A DNA stretch of 64,000 nt from Dugong dugon (GCA_030035585.1 CM057462.1:136736734-136800733); one strand, 5' to 3'; positions 1 to 11,965 are shown, counted from the first letter of the stretch. Numbers and translations are program-made. The notes: generated by a model not told the origin, from the sequence alone.

Positions 1-990
1 GCAAATTGATCTTCCTGTAATCTGTCATATTACATACATAGGCATGCTCTAATCAGCACATAGACAACTTCCAAGGGGAAAATTCTTCATCTTATATTAA
101 CTTTTTTAACTTGGTTTTAATTAAAGGTTTTTAATTCCCCATGCTGGTGACCAATTTGTCCTGCTTTGAGTACTGAAAGTCTTGTGTCCCAGGAAAACCC
201 CCAGTCTCATACAAACCAGACAGTTGGTCGCCCTAGTTGGAACAGAAGAAATTGGATTTGAGTCTTCCTATACCACCAATTAACTGTGTGTTTTGGGGCA
301 TATCAGTTGACTTAGCCTAACCTCAGATAGACTCTAAGGCAATGTTAAGACTTAGACAAAGCATTCCCTTAATCCTTTGATTATATCAAGGGTTCTCAAC
401 CAAGGAGTCAGAGACAATAGTAAGCAAAACAAACCCTGGGTAGTGCCAAAATTCCACTCTCACTTATGCCTTTGGTTTAGGAGCCACTAGGTTAGGGTTG
501 AAAAATAGGTATCAAAACAAATATTCCAGTATTTACTAGAAAATTTATTTATTTATTTTACATGTTTATTAACAAATATATTTGCCCAATTAGTAAAAGA
601 TATGTCTCCCTTCCCAGCCCCTTCTAGCCTTCCTGACTCATCTAAGGGAAAGGAGAAGCTATGAAATACATCTTAAGGTCACAGCCTAGGAACACAGGCC
701 CACTGAGAGACAGAGACTTAATCATAATACTATACAACATTTCTCCTTCCTCCATACCTTACCACCATACCAAGAGGGTTCCAGTACAATAACTGTTGAT
801 CATAACTAAAAGAGCTGCAAGATGCAGACGCTCTCTGAAGTACTTAGGAAAGGCCAAAGTCAACAGGTGAGATAAGGACAATAGAGAATTTAAAGCCTCA
901 GGCACTTACCCCAGATTTAAATGTTACTCCCCTCCTGCCCCTATTGAGCTATACCCATGAAGGTGTTAATCAAAATTCTTTCAGCTGAAA

Positions 991-1786
991 GTTGTTGTTA
1001 GTTGCTGTCCAGGTGGCTCCAACTCGTAGTGACCATACATAGAACAAACCGTTGCCCAGTACTGTACCATCTTCACAATTGTTGGTATGTTTGAGCCCAT
1101 TGTCATAGCTCTTGTATCAGTCCAGCTCATTAAGATTTTCCTCTTTTATGCTCTACTTTACCACACATAATGTCCTTTTCTAAAGATTGGTAACAATTGG
1201 ATACCATTTCTCTACAATTTCTTGTTCCCAGCATAGTAAACCATACAATTATCAGATTCAAAATGGTCAATACCATTCCATTTCAGTTCATTAACGAGAA
1301 GGATATCAATCTTCAAGTGTTTCATTTCATTTTTGACAACTTCCAATTTTCCTTGATTAGTACTTTGTACATCCCACATTCCAATTACTATTGGATATTT
1401 GCAGATTTGCAGCTGTTACATCTCATTTTGAGTTGTGCCACATCAGCAAATGAAGGTCCCAATGGCTTTACTCACTCATGTCATTAAGGTCAACTGCTTT
1501 GACGAGGCAGCTCTTCCTCGGTCATACTTTGAGTGCCTTCCAATCTGAGGGCCTCCCCTTCCAGCACTGTGTCAGGCAATGTTCTGTTGTTATCCGTAGG
1601 TTTTCGTTGATTAATTTTCAGAAGTAGACCACCAAGCCCTTCCTCCTAGTTTGTCTTAGTCTGGAAGCTTCACTGAAACCTGTCTACCTTGGGTGGCCCT
1701 GCTGGATTTGAAATACCGGTGGCATAGCTTCCAGCATCATAGCAACATGCAAGCCATCACAGTATAACAAACTGACAGATGGGTGG
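991..1786 (-). mobile_element. RTE (BovB-like) LINE fragment, antisense
   Basis: Reading the minus strand, the element ends at its 3' side with the CTAACAACAAC tail seen in the other RTE copies of this window. Around 1230-1440 the minus-strand translation gives a stretch with GMWDVQS and ELKWNG followed by YYAG. This is the pattern of the apurinic-type endonuclease domain of RTE LINEs. The frame is broken by stops and most of the reverse transcriptase is missing, so the copy joins a 5' endonuclease portion to a 3' end. The 5' limit near 1786 rests on the match to the copy at 12676-13125. Any + strand ORF here is a shadow of the antisense element. Confidence 0.75.
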
Positions 1787-2338
1787 ATGTTGACAGTTGA
1801 AAGTATCAGAAACTAACTCAAACTCACGAAAGCAAAAAAGATAATTAATTGACTAATTTGATTTTTTTAAATCCAGGGATAGGTTTAACTATGGGCTTAC
1901 TGGGTATAGGAGCTCAAATAAAGTTATCAAGACTGATATCTTGGTTCTGCTTCCTTCCATGGGCTTCATGGTCAGGCTCCCCAGAGAGGAGAGTCTCTTG
2001 TAGGCCTATACCACACTGCCTGCCTGCAACCCCTGCTGAAAGTCCTAGAGGGGCAAATCAGGTCTCCTGAACTGAACACTGTGATCAGAGGAACTAGGTA
2101 TATGATGTTCTTAGGCTTGGATCCCATCTTAAATGGTTAGAGCAGGTGATTTTCCTCAAAAGAAAATTAAAGTGTTGTTAGTAAAAGTAGAGACTGTGGA
2201 GGGGGATGGGGGCATAGGAGTTGACTCTATATGAGTACAAAACCTGAAGAGGCCTTCATGTTATGATAGTGCTGTTTGCAAAGGATGGGAAAGAGCGAAG
2301 GAAGTTAGTTAGCACTGCTGAGTATCTTGTTCAATTTA

Positions 2339-2487
2339 AATGGTTAAGAGCTCAACTGCTTAACAAAAAGTCAGCAGTTGGAATCCACCAGCTGCTCCTT
2401 GGAAACCCTATGGGGCAATTCTATTCTGTCCTATAGAGTCACTGTCAGTCAGAATCACTCCACAGGAATGGCTTTGGTTTGGTTTTA
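2339..2487 (+). mobile_element. AfroSINE, 5' part degraded
   Basis: The body reads from a TGGTTAAGAGCTCA box A-like start through GGAATCCACCAGC, GGAAACCCTATGGGGC and TCCTATAGAGTC to a TTTGGTTTGG tail. These blocks recur in all AfroSINEs here. The first 15-20 bases are eroded. Confidence 0.8.
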
Positions 2488-2600
2488 TAGATGAGAAAAA
2501 TGAGGTACAGAGGTGTTCATTAACTTGCCAACAACCTCATAACTAATGAGAGACAAAACCAGCATTGGAAGCTGAGCTCCGAGCTCTGAAGTCCATGGCT
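2488..2600. repeat. MIR-like fragment
   Basis: A block reading GATGAGAAAAATGAGGTACAGAGG followed by AACTTGCC resembles the MIR core found across mammals. It sits directly after the AfroSINE tail. Assignment is by motif only. Confidence 0.45.
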
Positions 2601-3914
2601 CTTTCCGGTCACCATGAGGCTCAGTACCCCTGCCGCTGAGAGGAGATAATTGAATCCGTGCAGCTAACACAGGAAAGGTGGACAGCTGTTTGTGAGAAGT
2701 GGTTTTACTTTCCTTGAGGTCGGTCACAATCTAAACCATTCCTGCAGCCCAAGAGACTGATCCAAAAAATAAAAATTCCCTTATGTTTAATTGAAGGGAA
2801 GCCTCTTTTATAATCCAGGGAGTTCACAGAAAATGGTACTATATTATGATTTTTTGGTGTTGCATAATTTCCCCTCGATGTCCGGAAAAAAGTAATCATT
2901 TCTGTCCATGTAACTCAGAATCATGTATGTAATAGATACAAAATAGGGTGATAATTTAAAGTAGAAAAAATAAGCGTGTTGTTGTCCCTCCCCAACAGCG
3001 TCCCGGAAGCGTTTTTTATGAAGCACAAATGCAAATGTGCATGTAACACAAAACATTGTTCTATTCAAAGATACAGACCCTTCTTGCTTTGCTTCTCTGC
3101 CTAGGTGCTCTGAAAACATGCAGTCTCCCTCCGTACTTTGAACGCCCTCTCAGTATTAAAAAATTTCCATGGAAACTGCAGCTAAAGAGAACTGAGAGCT
3201 CATTAAATAATATGCCACTTAAACAATATTTTTAATTTCCCCGGTTCTCCTTTTTTGTTAGATAATCCATAACTACCAGCATTTATATTTTGCAATGATA
3301 CAACTCATAGACAAGCCAGGAAAATAATGTCTGATTAATCCACAAAGGTTACTTCTAAGAATGCAACATCTATGTTTAAAAATAGATGCTTTGCAGCACA
3401 GGTGAGGCATAAGTGGAATCCAAATGTTTCCAAAGCAGTACAGCCTTTTATCCACAGAAGGAAAATCCTGTGCCGAGATTCCAGAATTCTTCTTTGTCTT
3501 GGTTATTTTCCAGCCCGTGTTTTTACTCTTCCAAATGCCGCATCAGAGCCACAGATGGCGGCATGATTCAAGCAGGTTTGAGCTTCTTTGAGCTTTAATC
3601 CAAATCCTAAATTAGATGGAAGTTTTTATCAACCTCCTAGTTCCCAATCCCTGTCTTACCCTTACTACTAACAATCAGCCTGTCCCCGGTTGTTCTCATC
3701 TCATTGGGCTTTCAACTGTTTGACCCTGTTAGTATTTTTCCCAGCACAATAAAAGCATCAAAGAGTCTCACTAATGGCACTATCGTTCCCCAGCACATTA
3801 ACTGTTTCCTTTCTTCTTTAAACTTACACACTCAAATCTAAACTAACTGAGTTTGTCAGAAAACCACTGGGTAGTTAATTTTGCCCATTTATAAGGGTGG
3901 TAGCTTTGATAGTC
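2601..3914. other. Intergenic, nothing recognised
   Basis: AT-rich single-copy-looking sequence. Short ORFs occur on both strands but none shows a recognisable domain, coding bias or splice context. I see no promoter or RNA gene. Confidence 0.5.
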
Positions 3915-4389
3915 CCTAATGGTGGTTCAGTGGGAGAATTCTTGCCTTTAGTGTGGGAGTTCCAGGTTCAATTCCTGGCCAATGCACCTCATGCTCAGCC
4001 ACCACTCATCTGACAATGGAGACTTGCATGTTGCTTTGATGCTAAACAGGTTGGAACAGAACTTCCAGACAAAGACTGACTGGGAAGAAAGGCCTAACGA
4101 TCTACTTCAAAAATCAGCCAGTGTTTACATTTTCCTCCGTTTGTCCAGATGCTAATATGGTTTAGATGTAATTCTTAAATTTTAAAACTACAAATTACGT
4201 ATACATTTCATGTGTTACGATTTAAAGGTGCTAAAGTACCAAATTTCAATAACTGAGGAGGTATTAATTCCTACTGAAAAGATCACAACAGTCCGATTTA
4301 TAGCCAATCATCAGGACCCAGCAGCATTTTGTTCTGCTGTGCGTGGGGTCACCGTCAGTCCAGGGACTGCCCCACGGTAGTTAACAACA
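3915..4389 (+). mobile_element. tRNA-Gly-derived SINE with RTE-like body, split by an insert
   Basis: The first 72 bases (3915-3986) follow a tRNA-Gly gene. Box A TGGTTCAGTGG lies at 3923-3933, box B GGTTCAATTCC at 3965-3975, and the 3' acceptor side reads CCAATGCA. The anticodon loop is degenerate. The body that follows (CTTCCAGACAAAGACTGAC, GAAGAAAGGCC, AAAATCAGCCAGTG) matches the RTE-derived copy at 12.7-12.9 kb, and the 3' end is an RTE-type GTTAACAACAG tail. Between 4122 and 4279 the element is interrupted by about 158 bp that is not SINE sequence and has a second copy at 4667-4831. A tRNA-type Pol III promoter would drive such an element. Confidence 0.75.
4122..4279 (+). repeat. Copy A of a local direct duplication, inside the SINE
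   Basis: From GTTTACATTTT through CAGATGCTA, ACTACAAATTAC and ATACATTTCATG to ATTAATTCCTACTGAAA this matches 4667-4831 at about 85% by eye. It separates the two halves of the tRNA-Gly SINE. Confidence 0.8.
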
Positions 4390-4455
4390 GGTTTGATAGC
4401 AGATTTGGGCTTGGGATTTAAAAATTAAAATCTTATAATTTAGGCTTTTTCTATC

Positions 4456-4616
4456 TTGTTGTTGTCATGTGCCCTCAAGTCGATTCTGACTCATAGCGAC
4501 CCTACGAGACAGAGCAAAACTGCCCCATAGGGTTCCCAAGGAGCGATTGGTGGATTCAAACTGCTGACCTTTTGGTTAGCAGCCTGAGTTCTTAACCACT
4601 TCTCCATCAGGGCTCT
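4456..4616 (-). mobile_element. AfroSINE
   Basis: On the + strand it reads TTGTTGTTGTCATGTG, then AAGTCGATTCTGACTCATAG, TGCCCCATAGGGTT and TTTTGGTTAGCAGCC, ending CCATCAGGGCTC. This is the reverse complement of the standard short AfroSINE. Confidence 0.9.
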
Positions 4617-4666
4617 ACCTAGCACAAAATATTCCACCAATATTCAAACATTTGGCCTAGAATGTT

Positions 4667-4831
4667 TACATTTTTCACCATTTGTCCAGATGCTAGTTAT
4701 GATTTAGATGTAACTCTTTAATCTTAAAACTACAAATTACATATACATTTCATGTATGAAGGTTTAAAAGGTTTAAAGATGCTAAAGCACCAAATTTCAG
4801 TAACTGTGAAAATATTAATTCCCACTGAAAG
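4667..4831 (+). repeat. Copy B of the local direct duplication
   Basis: It matches 4122-4279 over its length with scattered substitutions and a short extra run near 4765. It is flanked by non-repeat sequence, so it is probably the resident copy. Confidence 0.8.
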
Positions 4832-4919
4832 ATAAGAACGTGATGCATTATTTTAAACTGTTAATTTATTTTTAGAATTGGGAATTTGAGGTGATACAAA
4901 GATGCGCATGAATGAATCT

Positions 4920-5289
4920 GCCCTGCTTAATCGACTTAAATCACAATACCATAGATCTGGAGATAAATGTAGTCCCTATTATTATTGGAGTCTGTCCCAT
5001 TTCCCTTAGTGTCATAAAATAGTCTAGATGGGTCTCATGCTATTCCAAGGAACTGCAGAGGCTCGTCCAGTCTTAGGTTCACACTGGTTACCACTGAGAA
5101 GTCCTTTGTCCATTCTCATATTGTCTTACGTTACCCCCTTTTTGCTTTTGCCATTCTTGGGGACTGGGTGTCTTACAGTGGGAACTCCATGATCTAGGGG
5201 CACTTTGAGTCCTGCCACCACCCCCAGGGTGCTGCCAAAGAAGGGCAGGGCCATTCTCCTTGTAGACCCATCAGCCTTTGCCCCACCCC
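4920..5289 (-). repeat. Unidentified 370-bp dispersed repeat, copy 1
   Basis: This is a direct copy of 8950-9320, about 93% identical by eye with two short indels. The match starts at GCCCTGCTTAATCGAC and stops sharply after GCCCCACCCC. The minus strand keeps an open frame of about 50 codons that also stays open in copy 2; both contain LPFFGSTLGVVAG or a one-residue variant. On the minus strand a purine-rich run AAAAAGGGGGTAA lies just before TAAGACAATATGAG, which could be a polypurine tract next to an LTR start. I do not recognise the family. An LTR/env junction or an unknown retroposon are both possible. Confidence 0.7.
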
Positions 5290-5339
5290 TGCCACCAGTT
5301 TCCATACAATTATGGGCTGCACCATGCAATTCTGGACTT

Positions 5340-5460
5340 GGTTTAATGAATTAATTCATTCAACAGATATATGAGCATCTACTATATGCCAGGCACTGTA
5401 CTAGGCACTGGGGCTGCAGCGAGAAAGCTATGGTCATCCACAATAAATCCACAAGTACAC
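5340..5460. repeat. Old mammalian repeat fragment
   Basis: ATGCCAGGCACTGTACTAGG followed by CACTGGGG is a motif of an old dispersed mammalian repeat also seen at about 13.7, 35.6, 41.1 and 51.2 kb. The family name is uncertain. Confidence 0.4.
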
Positions 5461-6004
5461 TAAAGTATTGAATGGGTCACAGAGGTGTGCACAGGTTATT
5501 ATGAGCTTACATTTTTATACTCCTCTCTGCATAGTTTCAAAAGTTCAAGCCTTCTCTTAACTTGCCTTTCTCTAACCAGGTGTCCTAGTACTCTAAAAAC
5601 CACACCTTGGGGAAAACTTATAACCAAACAATAGTTTAGCTTGACTAGCAAAAAAGGCCTGCCTTGAGCATTATGCTCTTTTAAGAACTATCGATATGGA
5701 ATCAAATTGACAACAGCAATTCGATTACAACAGGAACCTTAGGGAGCAGTGAGTTTATGTTAATGAGGGAAGAACAACTCAGAAAAGGAGGGTGAGAATG
5801 GTTGCACATCTCGAAGAATGTCATCAATGCAACTGAACTGTACGTGTCGAAGCTGTTAAATTGATATATGTTTTGCTGTATATTTACGTATATCTCATAA
5901 CATAATTTTCTCAACAACAATTACAAAATAAATAAAATTCAGGGGGAAAAAAAGCACACCCTTAAACCATATTAATCAGAAAAGCTTTCAAATCTGGCTC
6001 CACC

Positions 6005-6190
6005 ACTGACTAGTTGTGTTTCCTTGAACAAATTGTTTTATCTACTCTGAGTTTTTCCCTCTGTATTACGGAGATGATAAAACCTCCACGTATATTTGAT
6101 GTGAGAATCAAGGGAAATAACTTGTGTAAGGTGTGTCTAGTCAAGTGCCTGAGCATAAGAGGTTCTTAAGAACTATTAGTACTTCCCCCG
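6005..6190 (+). repeat. MIR-like SINE remnant
   Basis: CCACTGACTAGTTGTGTTTCC, a central T-rich stretch, GAGAATCAAGGG and GTCAAGTGCCTGAGC follow the order of MIR blocks. Diverged and without a clear end. Confidence 0.5.
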
Positions 6191-6794
6191 GTACAACCAC
6201 AGTTTAAACTACCTTATTAGTCATATTTCATCTCTGGCCTGTTAACTACTCTGACTAATAAGTATAATACCATTATTGAGCATTGACCATGAGGCAAGCT
6301 TCCCAGATGTGTTGCTACATTTCATCTTCACAACAACCCAATGAGTAGATACAGCCCAGCCAAGCCACCTGATCCCCATGGCTTCCATCTTGACCAGTAT
6401 ACTGCTCTTATATATATATTCCTGTTACCATTGGTGGACCAGTCCAGCCTCCCAGTCACTTCCTCGCTTATTCGGGCTGCTGCATATTTACGGTCTGACA
6501 AATTCTCATGGCCTTCTCTGACTGCACCTCCCTACTCATTTCCCCTGACCTGAGACCTTTTGCTCCATTGGCGTTATATGGGAAGGGAGGGTTTCCGGGC
6601 ACAAGGCCATAAGGAAGACCATAATGCTAGGAACAACAGGCTTCATTCTCCATAGTTTTTTTTCTTGTTTCTCTTTCAAAATGTCCTCCAGCCAAATGCT
6701 TCCCAGCTGTTGCAACCAGCCTTGTGATCAAATTCTGCCAAAATGCTGATGGCACCTAAAAACCCTTTAACTCTTTCCTGCTTGGTATTTGCAA

Positions 6795-7003
6795 GGAGTC
6801 CTAGTAGCACAGTGGTTAAGCACGCTCACTGCTAACCGAGAAGTTGGCAGTTCAAACCCACCAGCTGCTCCACAGGACAAAGATGTGGCAGTCTGCTTCT
6901 GTAAAGATCACAGCCTTGGAAATCCTATGGGGCAGCTCTACTCTCTCCTACAGGGTGGCTATGAGTTGGAATTAACTCAATGAAATGGGTTTTGTTTTTT
7001 GGT
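6795..7003 (+). mobile_element. AfroSINE, long subtype
   Basis: It starts GGAGTCCTAGTAGCACAGTGG. It carries the additional middle block AAAGATGTGGCAGTCTGC plus TTCTGTAAAGATCACAGCC, which the short type lacks, and ends AATGGGTTTTG. Confidence 0.9.
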
Positions 7004-8205
7004 ACCTAGTGTTTGCAGCTTACACTTATGCTCTAAGAAGAATTTCCTAGAATTTGACATGTTTTTAGACTACAAGACTGAGTAAAATAAATGTCATTAA
7101 GGAAAGTGCAAAGTCCTTTGAAAAATCAGACCTCTCAGAATCCCTATGCTCCCATGCCTGACTTCTCACAATGTCTTTCATTAACCACTTGGCAAGGAGA
7201 CCTTGATAACCTGCCAAAAATCTCTTATTGGTTATTCACCTGTTTTGCTCACTGAAGCATCTATTCTATTCCTATTTTTCCTTTTCCTTTAAAGAAAATT
7301 TATAGTTCTGTGAATGTGCAGCCTCTCCTCAGTGATTCCTTACATGAAGGACAGAAAAGACTGGCTAGAAACTACATGGATTCTTCAATCTGTGGCAATT
7401 TTTTTATGACAAAGCTTTTGCCAGAAGCCATACAGCTAGTTTTGCAATGATAGCTCTTGGAAGGTGGAGGCGAGACAGGTGGCAAGCTTAGGAACAAATC
7501 ATTATTGCTACAATTCAAAGATGTAAAGACTTCTCTGTCCAAACCCACACACATATCTGTTTGGTTCATAGTTCCTGAAGGCAGATGAACCTGGAGTCAA
7601 CACTTGTGGAGGTGTGCAAACCTAGCTGTCTTCGTGGTAGCTTGATGAGATGCCCACTGTTCATGTTAATAATTTATGAGCCAAAAACATCAGAAACTAA
7701 GGGAGAACTTAATATCTTAGCAGCTGGTGACCTTCAGTTTCAGGGTGCTATGTTAGCTAGTTCAGGCTGTTTCTCCCACCAGCTTCTTCTTGTCATATGG
7801 AAAGCTGAAGCAGTTCTACACACACTTAGTGTCAAAAATCTATCTTTGGCCAGGTTTTTTGGTCAAGGCTGCTGGCTCTGTCAACAATACCCATGATAGA
7901 TTGTTTATTTTTTTTTAATGTACCTAATGAAATAAAATTATCTGCCTTTAATTTATCATTATCAAATTAGTCATTATAATCACCTTTAGTTTAATAATGA
8001 ATTATTATTACTATGTTCAATAATATAATCGTTATAACATTCATATAAAAGCTTGGACGCCTCCAAAGCACATCAAACTCATTGTGCTTGAAGCTAAACC
8101 CAAAATATGCTGTTCGATTAGTGTTTCTTAATTGCATAAATTTGCCTTTGTCTGCCCTGTTAGTGAAGACAAAAACTTAGAAATCATTCTTACTCTTTTC
8201 CCATC
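7004..8205. other. Intergenic, nothing recognised
   Basis: Contains a 103-codon open frame at 7585-7896 (+) that shows no domain, start context or splice signals to support it, and a strongly AT-rich run at 7900-8040. Confidence 0.5.
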
Positions 8206-8790
8206 TCATGCTGTCCACCCCCAACACTAGCTGTCACATTGTATCCATTCAATCTCCTAAAAATATCTTCATTATCAACTTCTCAAGATCCTTTCTGCCA
8301 CAAGCTAGTCCAACCAATTATAATGCCTTACTACTGCAAGAACTACTCAAGTCTTCCTTGACACTGTTTAACTTATTTTCTAACCTGCAGCCAAAGTTAG
8401 TATTAGAAACTCTCAAGTCTTTTATTCTGCTCCTCTGCTTAAATTCCTTCAGTGACTTCCCATATGTTTTATGATCATGGTTTAATATAGTCTATTAGGC
8501 CCAACCTGACTGAAGGCTCTCTCTTTTTTGTCCTCTTCACTAGCCTTTCTCCCCCTTGCTCTCCTGTCTTGGCTTTATCCAAGCTCTTTTCCACCTCAAG
8601 GCATTTCTACATATTGTTCACTTCCTGGAACACTCTCTAACCCTCCTACATCCCCTTTGCCAAGCTGTTATCCTAGAGATAATGGCTAAAATGTTACTCC
8701 TTCAGGGAATAATGCCCCCAACCCTGCTATCCATAAACACATTCCCAACTAGGTCCCCAGTTCTATGTCTTCAAAATACCTGAATTCTTC
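8206..8790. repeat. L2-like LINE remnant
   Basis: The order of blocks (CTTCAGTGACTTCCCAT, TTCCACCTCAAGGCATTTC, TTCACTTCCTGGAACACTCT, ATGTTACTCCTTCAGGGA) follows the 3' region of mammalian L2. It is diverged and its polyA-type end is missing. Confidence 0.55.
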
Positions 8791-8949
8791 CTTCATGAAT
8801 CAATTCACAACAGTGATTACTTGTTTAATATTTGTCTCTTGTGCTAGAGTCACAGAAGGTGGGAAATCTTATTCCACAAACTCAGATGTACAAGAAAAAA
8901 AAAATTTTTTTTTTTTTTTTTTTTTTTGGTTAAATTAACTTAAATCCAA

Positions 8950-9320
8950 GCCCTGCTTAATCGACTTAAATCACAATACCATAGATCTGGAGAGAAATGT
9001 AGTCCCTATTATTATTAGAGTCTGTCCCATTTTCCTTAGTATCATAAAATAGTCTAGATGGGTCTCTTATACTATTCCAAGGAACTGCAGAGGCTCGTCC
9101 AGTCTCAGATTCACACTGGTTAGCACCGAGAAGTCCTTTGTCCATTCTCATATTGTCTTACATCGCCCCCTTTTGCTTTTGCCATTTTTGGGGACTGGGA
9201 ATCTTACAGTGGGAACTCCATGATCTGGGTGCACTTTGAGTCCTGCCACCACCCCCAGGGTGCTGCCAAGGAAGGGCAGAGCCATTCTCCTTACAGAGCC
9301 ATTAGCCTTTGCCCCACCCC
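8950..9320 (-). repeat. Unidentified 371-bp dispersed repeat, copy 2
   Basis: This is the second copy of the repeat at 4920-5289, in the same orientation 4.03 kb away. On its low-coordinate side lies a 24-T run (8909-8932) and a short unmatched linker, so on the minus strand the element is followed by poly(A), as in a retroposon. The minus strand carries an open frame to 9384 containing ALPFLGSTLGVVAGLKV. The polypurine-like run AAAAGGGGGCGA precedes TGTAAGACAATATGAG. Confidence 0.7.
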
Positions 9321-11814
9321 AGTCTGAGAAATCTCCACCCTTTCTCAGAGACTTGAAGGGGTTCCTCTCTCCCCACTTCCCCATTCTTCATGAGTACTCT
9401 TCAGGTGCTCCCTCTTCATGAGCACAGTCTTTCAGAAAAACAGAAGAGGAATTGCTTTCAAAGAGTTTCTGCTTTCTGCTCTGAAAAATTCCTTGAAGCA
9501 AGGAACAAAAGTTATCTGCTTAAGATAAGAAGGGGAGAAAAAAAACAGGAGGAAAGATGACACAAATTAATGTTCATAGACAATCCATGAGAGCAACACT
9601 TGCCCGACACACATATTCATTGAAAGAATGAATGGATTTGAATTATTAACTCATAATCCTATTGTGTGTTTTGTGCATGCTCACGGACATACTTAGATGT
9701 GCAGAGAGGGTAGAAAGAGGGAGAGAAATGTGAGTTGATTTTTATGGGCAGCAAGAAGGACAGCCTTTCTGCTCCCTGTCCTGCCTATCATACAATCGTT
9801 CATAGTTCTGGCTCTATGGCCAGCTGTGCACTTGCAAACACCAGCACAGTTCTCTTGTAAAATAAGAGACAAATGAATATTCTCTCTATAATGCATTATA
9901 TCTGGGCTAATAACAGTCTGTCTTCCTCTATAAGGTGGGCAGGAAGTGTGAATGATTGGGAGGTAGAACTGGATTGTATGAGACCTTTCACTACATGTGA
10001 AGCAGAATTGAGCATTTTAGGTACAATCCGAGCAGGCTGTAACAGAATCACACACTATGGTACTTAGATAACTTTCCTCTCAAATGGATAAAACATTTCC
10101 ACCTGCTCCTTGCAAAGCAGAGATAAGCTTTTAAAAAGGAGAGAGATTTATTACGCTGCTTTATAAAGGTCAGAGAGAGAGAGAGAAAATCTTACTTAGA
10201 TCCTCAGCCGGATTTCTTCTTGTTTTTCCAGAAGGCATCCAGCAATTGTGCTATGCTTGCAGAAATCCCACTCAACTCTCTAAGGCTACATATTGTCTGA
10301 TACATGGTTGATATTAAGGATGTCAAATAAAGAAAAATCTTTTCCTGGGAACTGAGCTCTCCTCCACCTATGAACCTTTGGGTTTTGCAAATTGTGTTTG
10401 CTCCTTCAGCACTCAAACTAACCTGAACTTTGGCAACACACCTGTTCTACAGGACTGGTTCTTTCAAGAACAAATTCCCAGCTCCAGAAAGCACATCTGT
10501 TCACACATAAGTGGACTGCATTTCAAGCAATGTGTTCCCTAACCACCTTGTGACAATCTTGTTTCTAATTCTGTGCTTCTTCTGGAGCTCCCCTCCTGCT
10601 TTGGTCCTAAAGATTGATTCACCATTTCATCTGCACTTTCTGAAACACAGTTTCCTTTTCGTATCCCATTTTTTGGCTAGCATGCTGATTCCTATCCTTC
10701 TAGTTCCATGGACTGATAATCTGTTTAAGGATCCCTCCTTGCAATAAACCCATGTTCTGTACTCTCAGGTATCCCTTACCATTCATGGCCCCACTCCATG
10801 AACCCTCATCCTACATGGGCGAGGTCAGACTACCACATCTCAGAACTGGAACGTTTATCAAAGAATTCCAGTACTAGATTTCTATTTGGGAAAGAATCCT
10901 AGGATAGAAAGATAAAGAACTAGCCTGATACAGATAGCCCAGCAATCATTCTTGTCTAATTCATTTCCATCATTGAGAAAGCCACATTTTCAAACCAGGA
11001 GTCAGCCTTCCTTAAGCAGGTTCCTTCACTTAATATTCAAGCTAGTATAGAATCATTCTATATCAGCACCAACTGTGAAGACCAGCTAGGAAAACTTCTG
11101 TTCTCCTGCTATTCTAAGGATACAGAGATGCACTTTCCAAGGGGTGATTTAGGTGCTCAGCAGAACATATGCACCCAGAGGCACTGGGTCTGATGACACA
11201 AGCAGCAAGTGGCGCCACATCTCCATCCTCCACACTGTAAGGAAATGTGCTTTCTGGTGTTCCAGAAGCTGTTGTTTCTTGACACAGTTACAACAGGGAA
11301 ATGCCTCACACTCACAATGTGAATGCCACATTGCATAAGCTATATGACAACTGAGGATAAAATCAGGTCATGGAGCATTATTGGAGAGAAAAGTAATATC
11401 AAAGTATCCAACCATAAAATTATAGCCGAGGATGCTGTCATCAATCAGCATCTCTAAAGGAAATAGCAAGGCTAGCGATTGTTGCCCAGGTACCTGAGGG
11501 CCAATATTCTATGAGACTGATGTTCAACTAAAAATGCTCTCTGTTGGTGCTTGCCTGGTCTTCATCCTTCCTCTACCCAACTAGAGCCATCTAACCCCAC
11601 CTTTAGCTTCATCCCTATTACATCATCAAAAACCAATCCCAATCTTAGCAATAATGAATTTAAGAAATTCAAGACCAATATTCTGGGATGCAACACTCAT
11701 TCCAGCCCTGACTTTGCCTCATAGAATGCACATTTACAATTTCATCTGGGTATTTGTCTTCTGCCCACTTAAATCTTACAACATGGTTTTTAAACTTAGA
11801 TAGATATAAATTCT
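9321..11814. other. Intergenic, nothing recognised
   Basis: No repeat family, gene or RNA could be assigned. Short ORFs on both strands look random. A GA-rich run lies at 10172-10189. Confidence 0.45.
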
Positions 11815-11965
11815 AATTCTACTTCCCGAGGAAGTTTTAAGATCTGACTTTTTGCCTATAAAATGAAGATAAAGACACTTACTTGCATAGTTGTTATAAG
11901 AATTCATTGAGATGATAAATGAGAATATGCCTAGATTATCACCTAGCACAAGGTAGCCGCTTAAT
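11815..11965 (+). repeat. MIR-like fragment
   Basis: GCCTATAAAATGAAGATAA, TTGAGATGATAAATGAG and CCTAGCACAAGGTAG correspond to the 3' half of MIR. Confidence 0.5.

Noticed and set aside
1197-1487. A 96-codon + strand gene
   Set aside because: It is the antisense shadow of the RTE endonuclease fragment.
3915-3986. A functional tRNA-Gly gene
   Set aside because: Boxes A and B fit, but the anticodon loop is degenerate and the sequence continues straight into a SINE body.
7585-7896. A 103-codon protein gene
   Set aside because: No domain, no promoter or splice context, and no repeat in composition that suggests coding; length is within chance.
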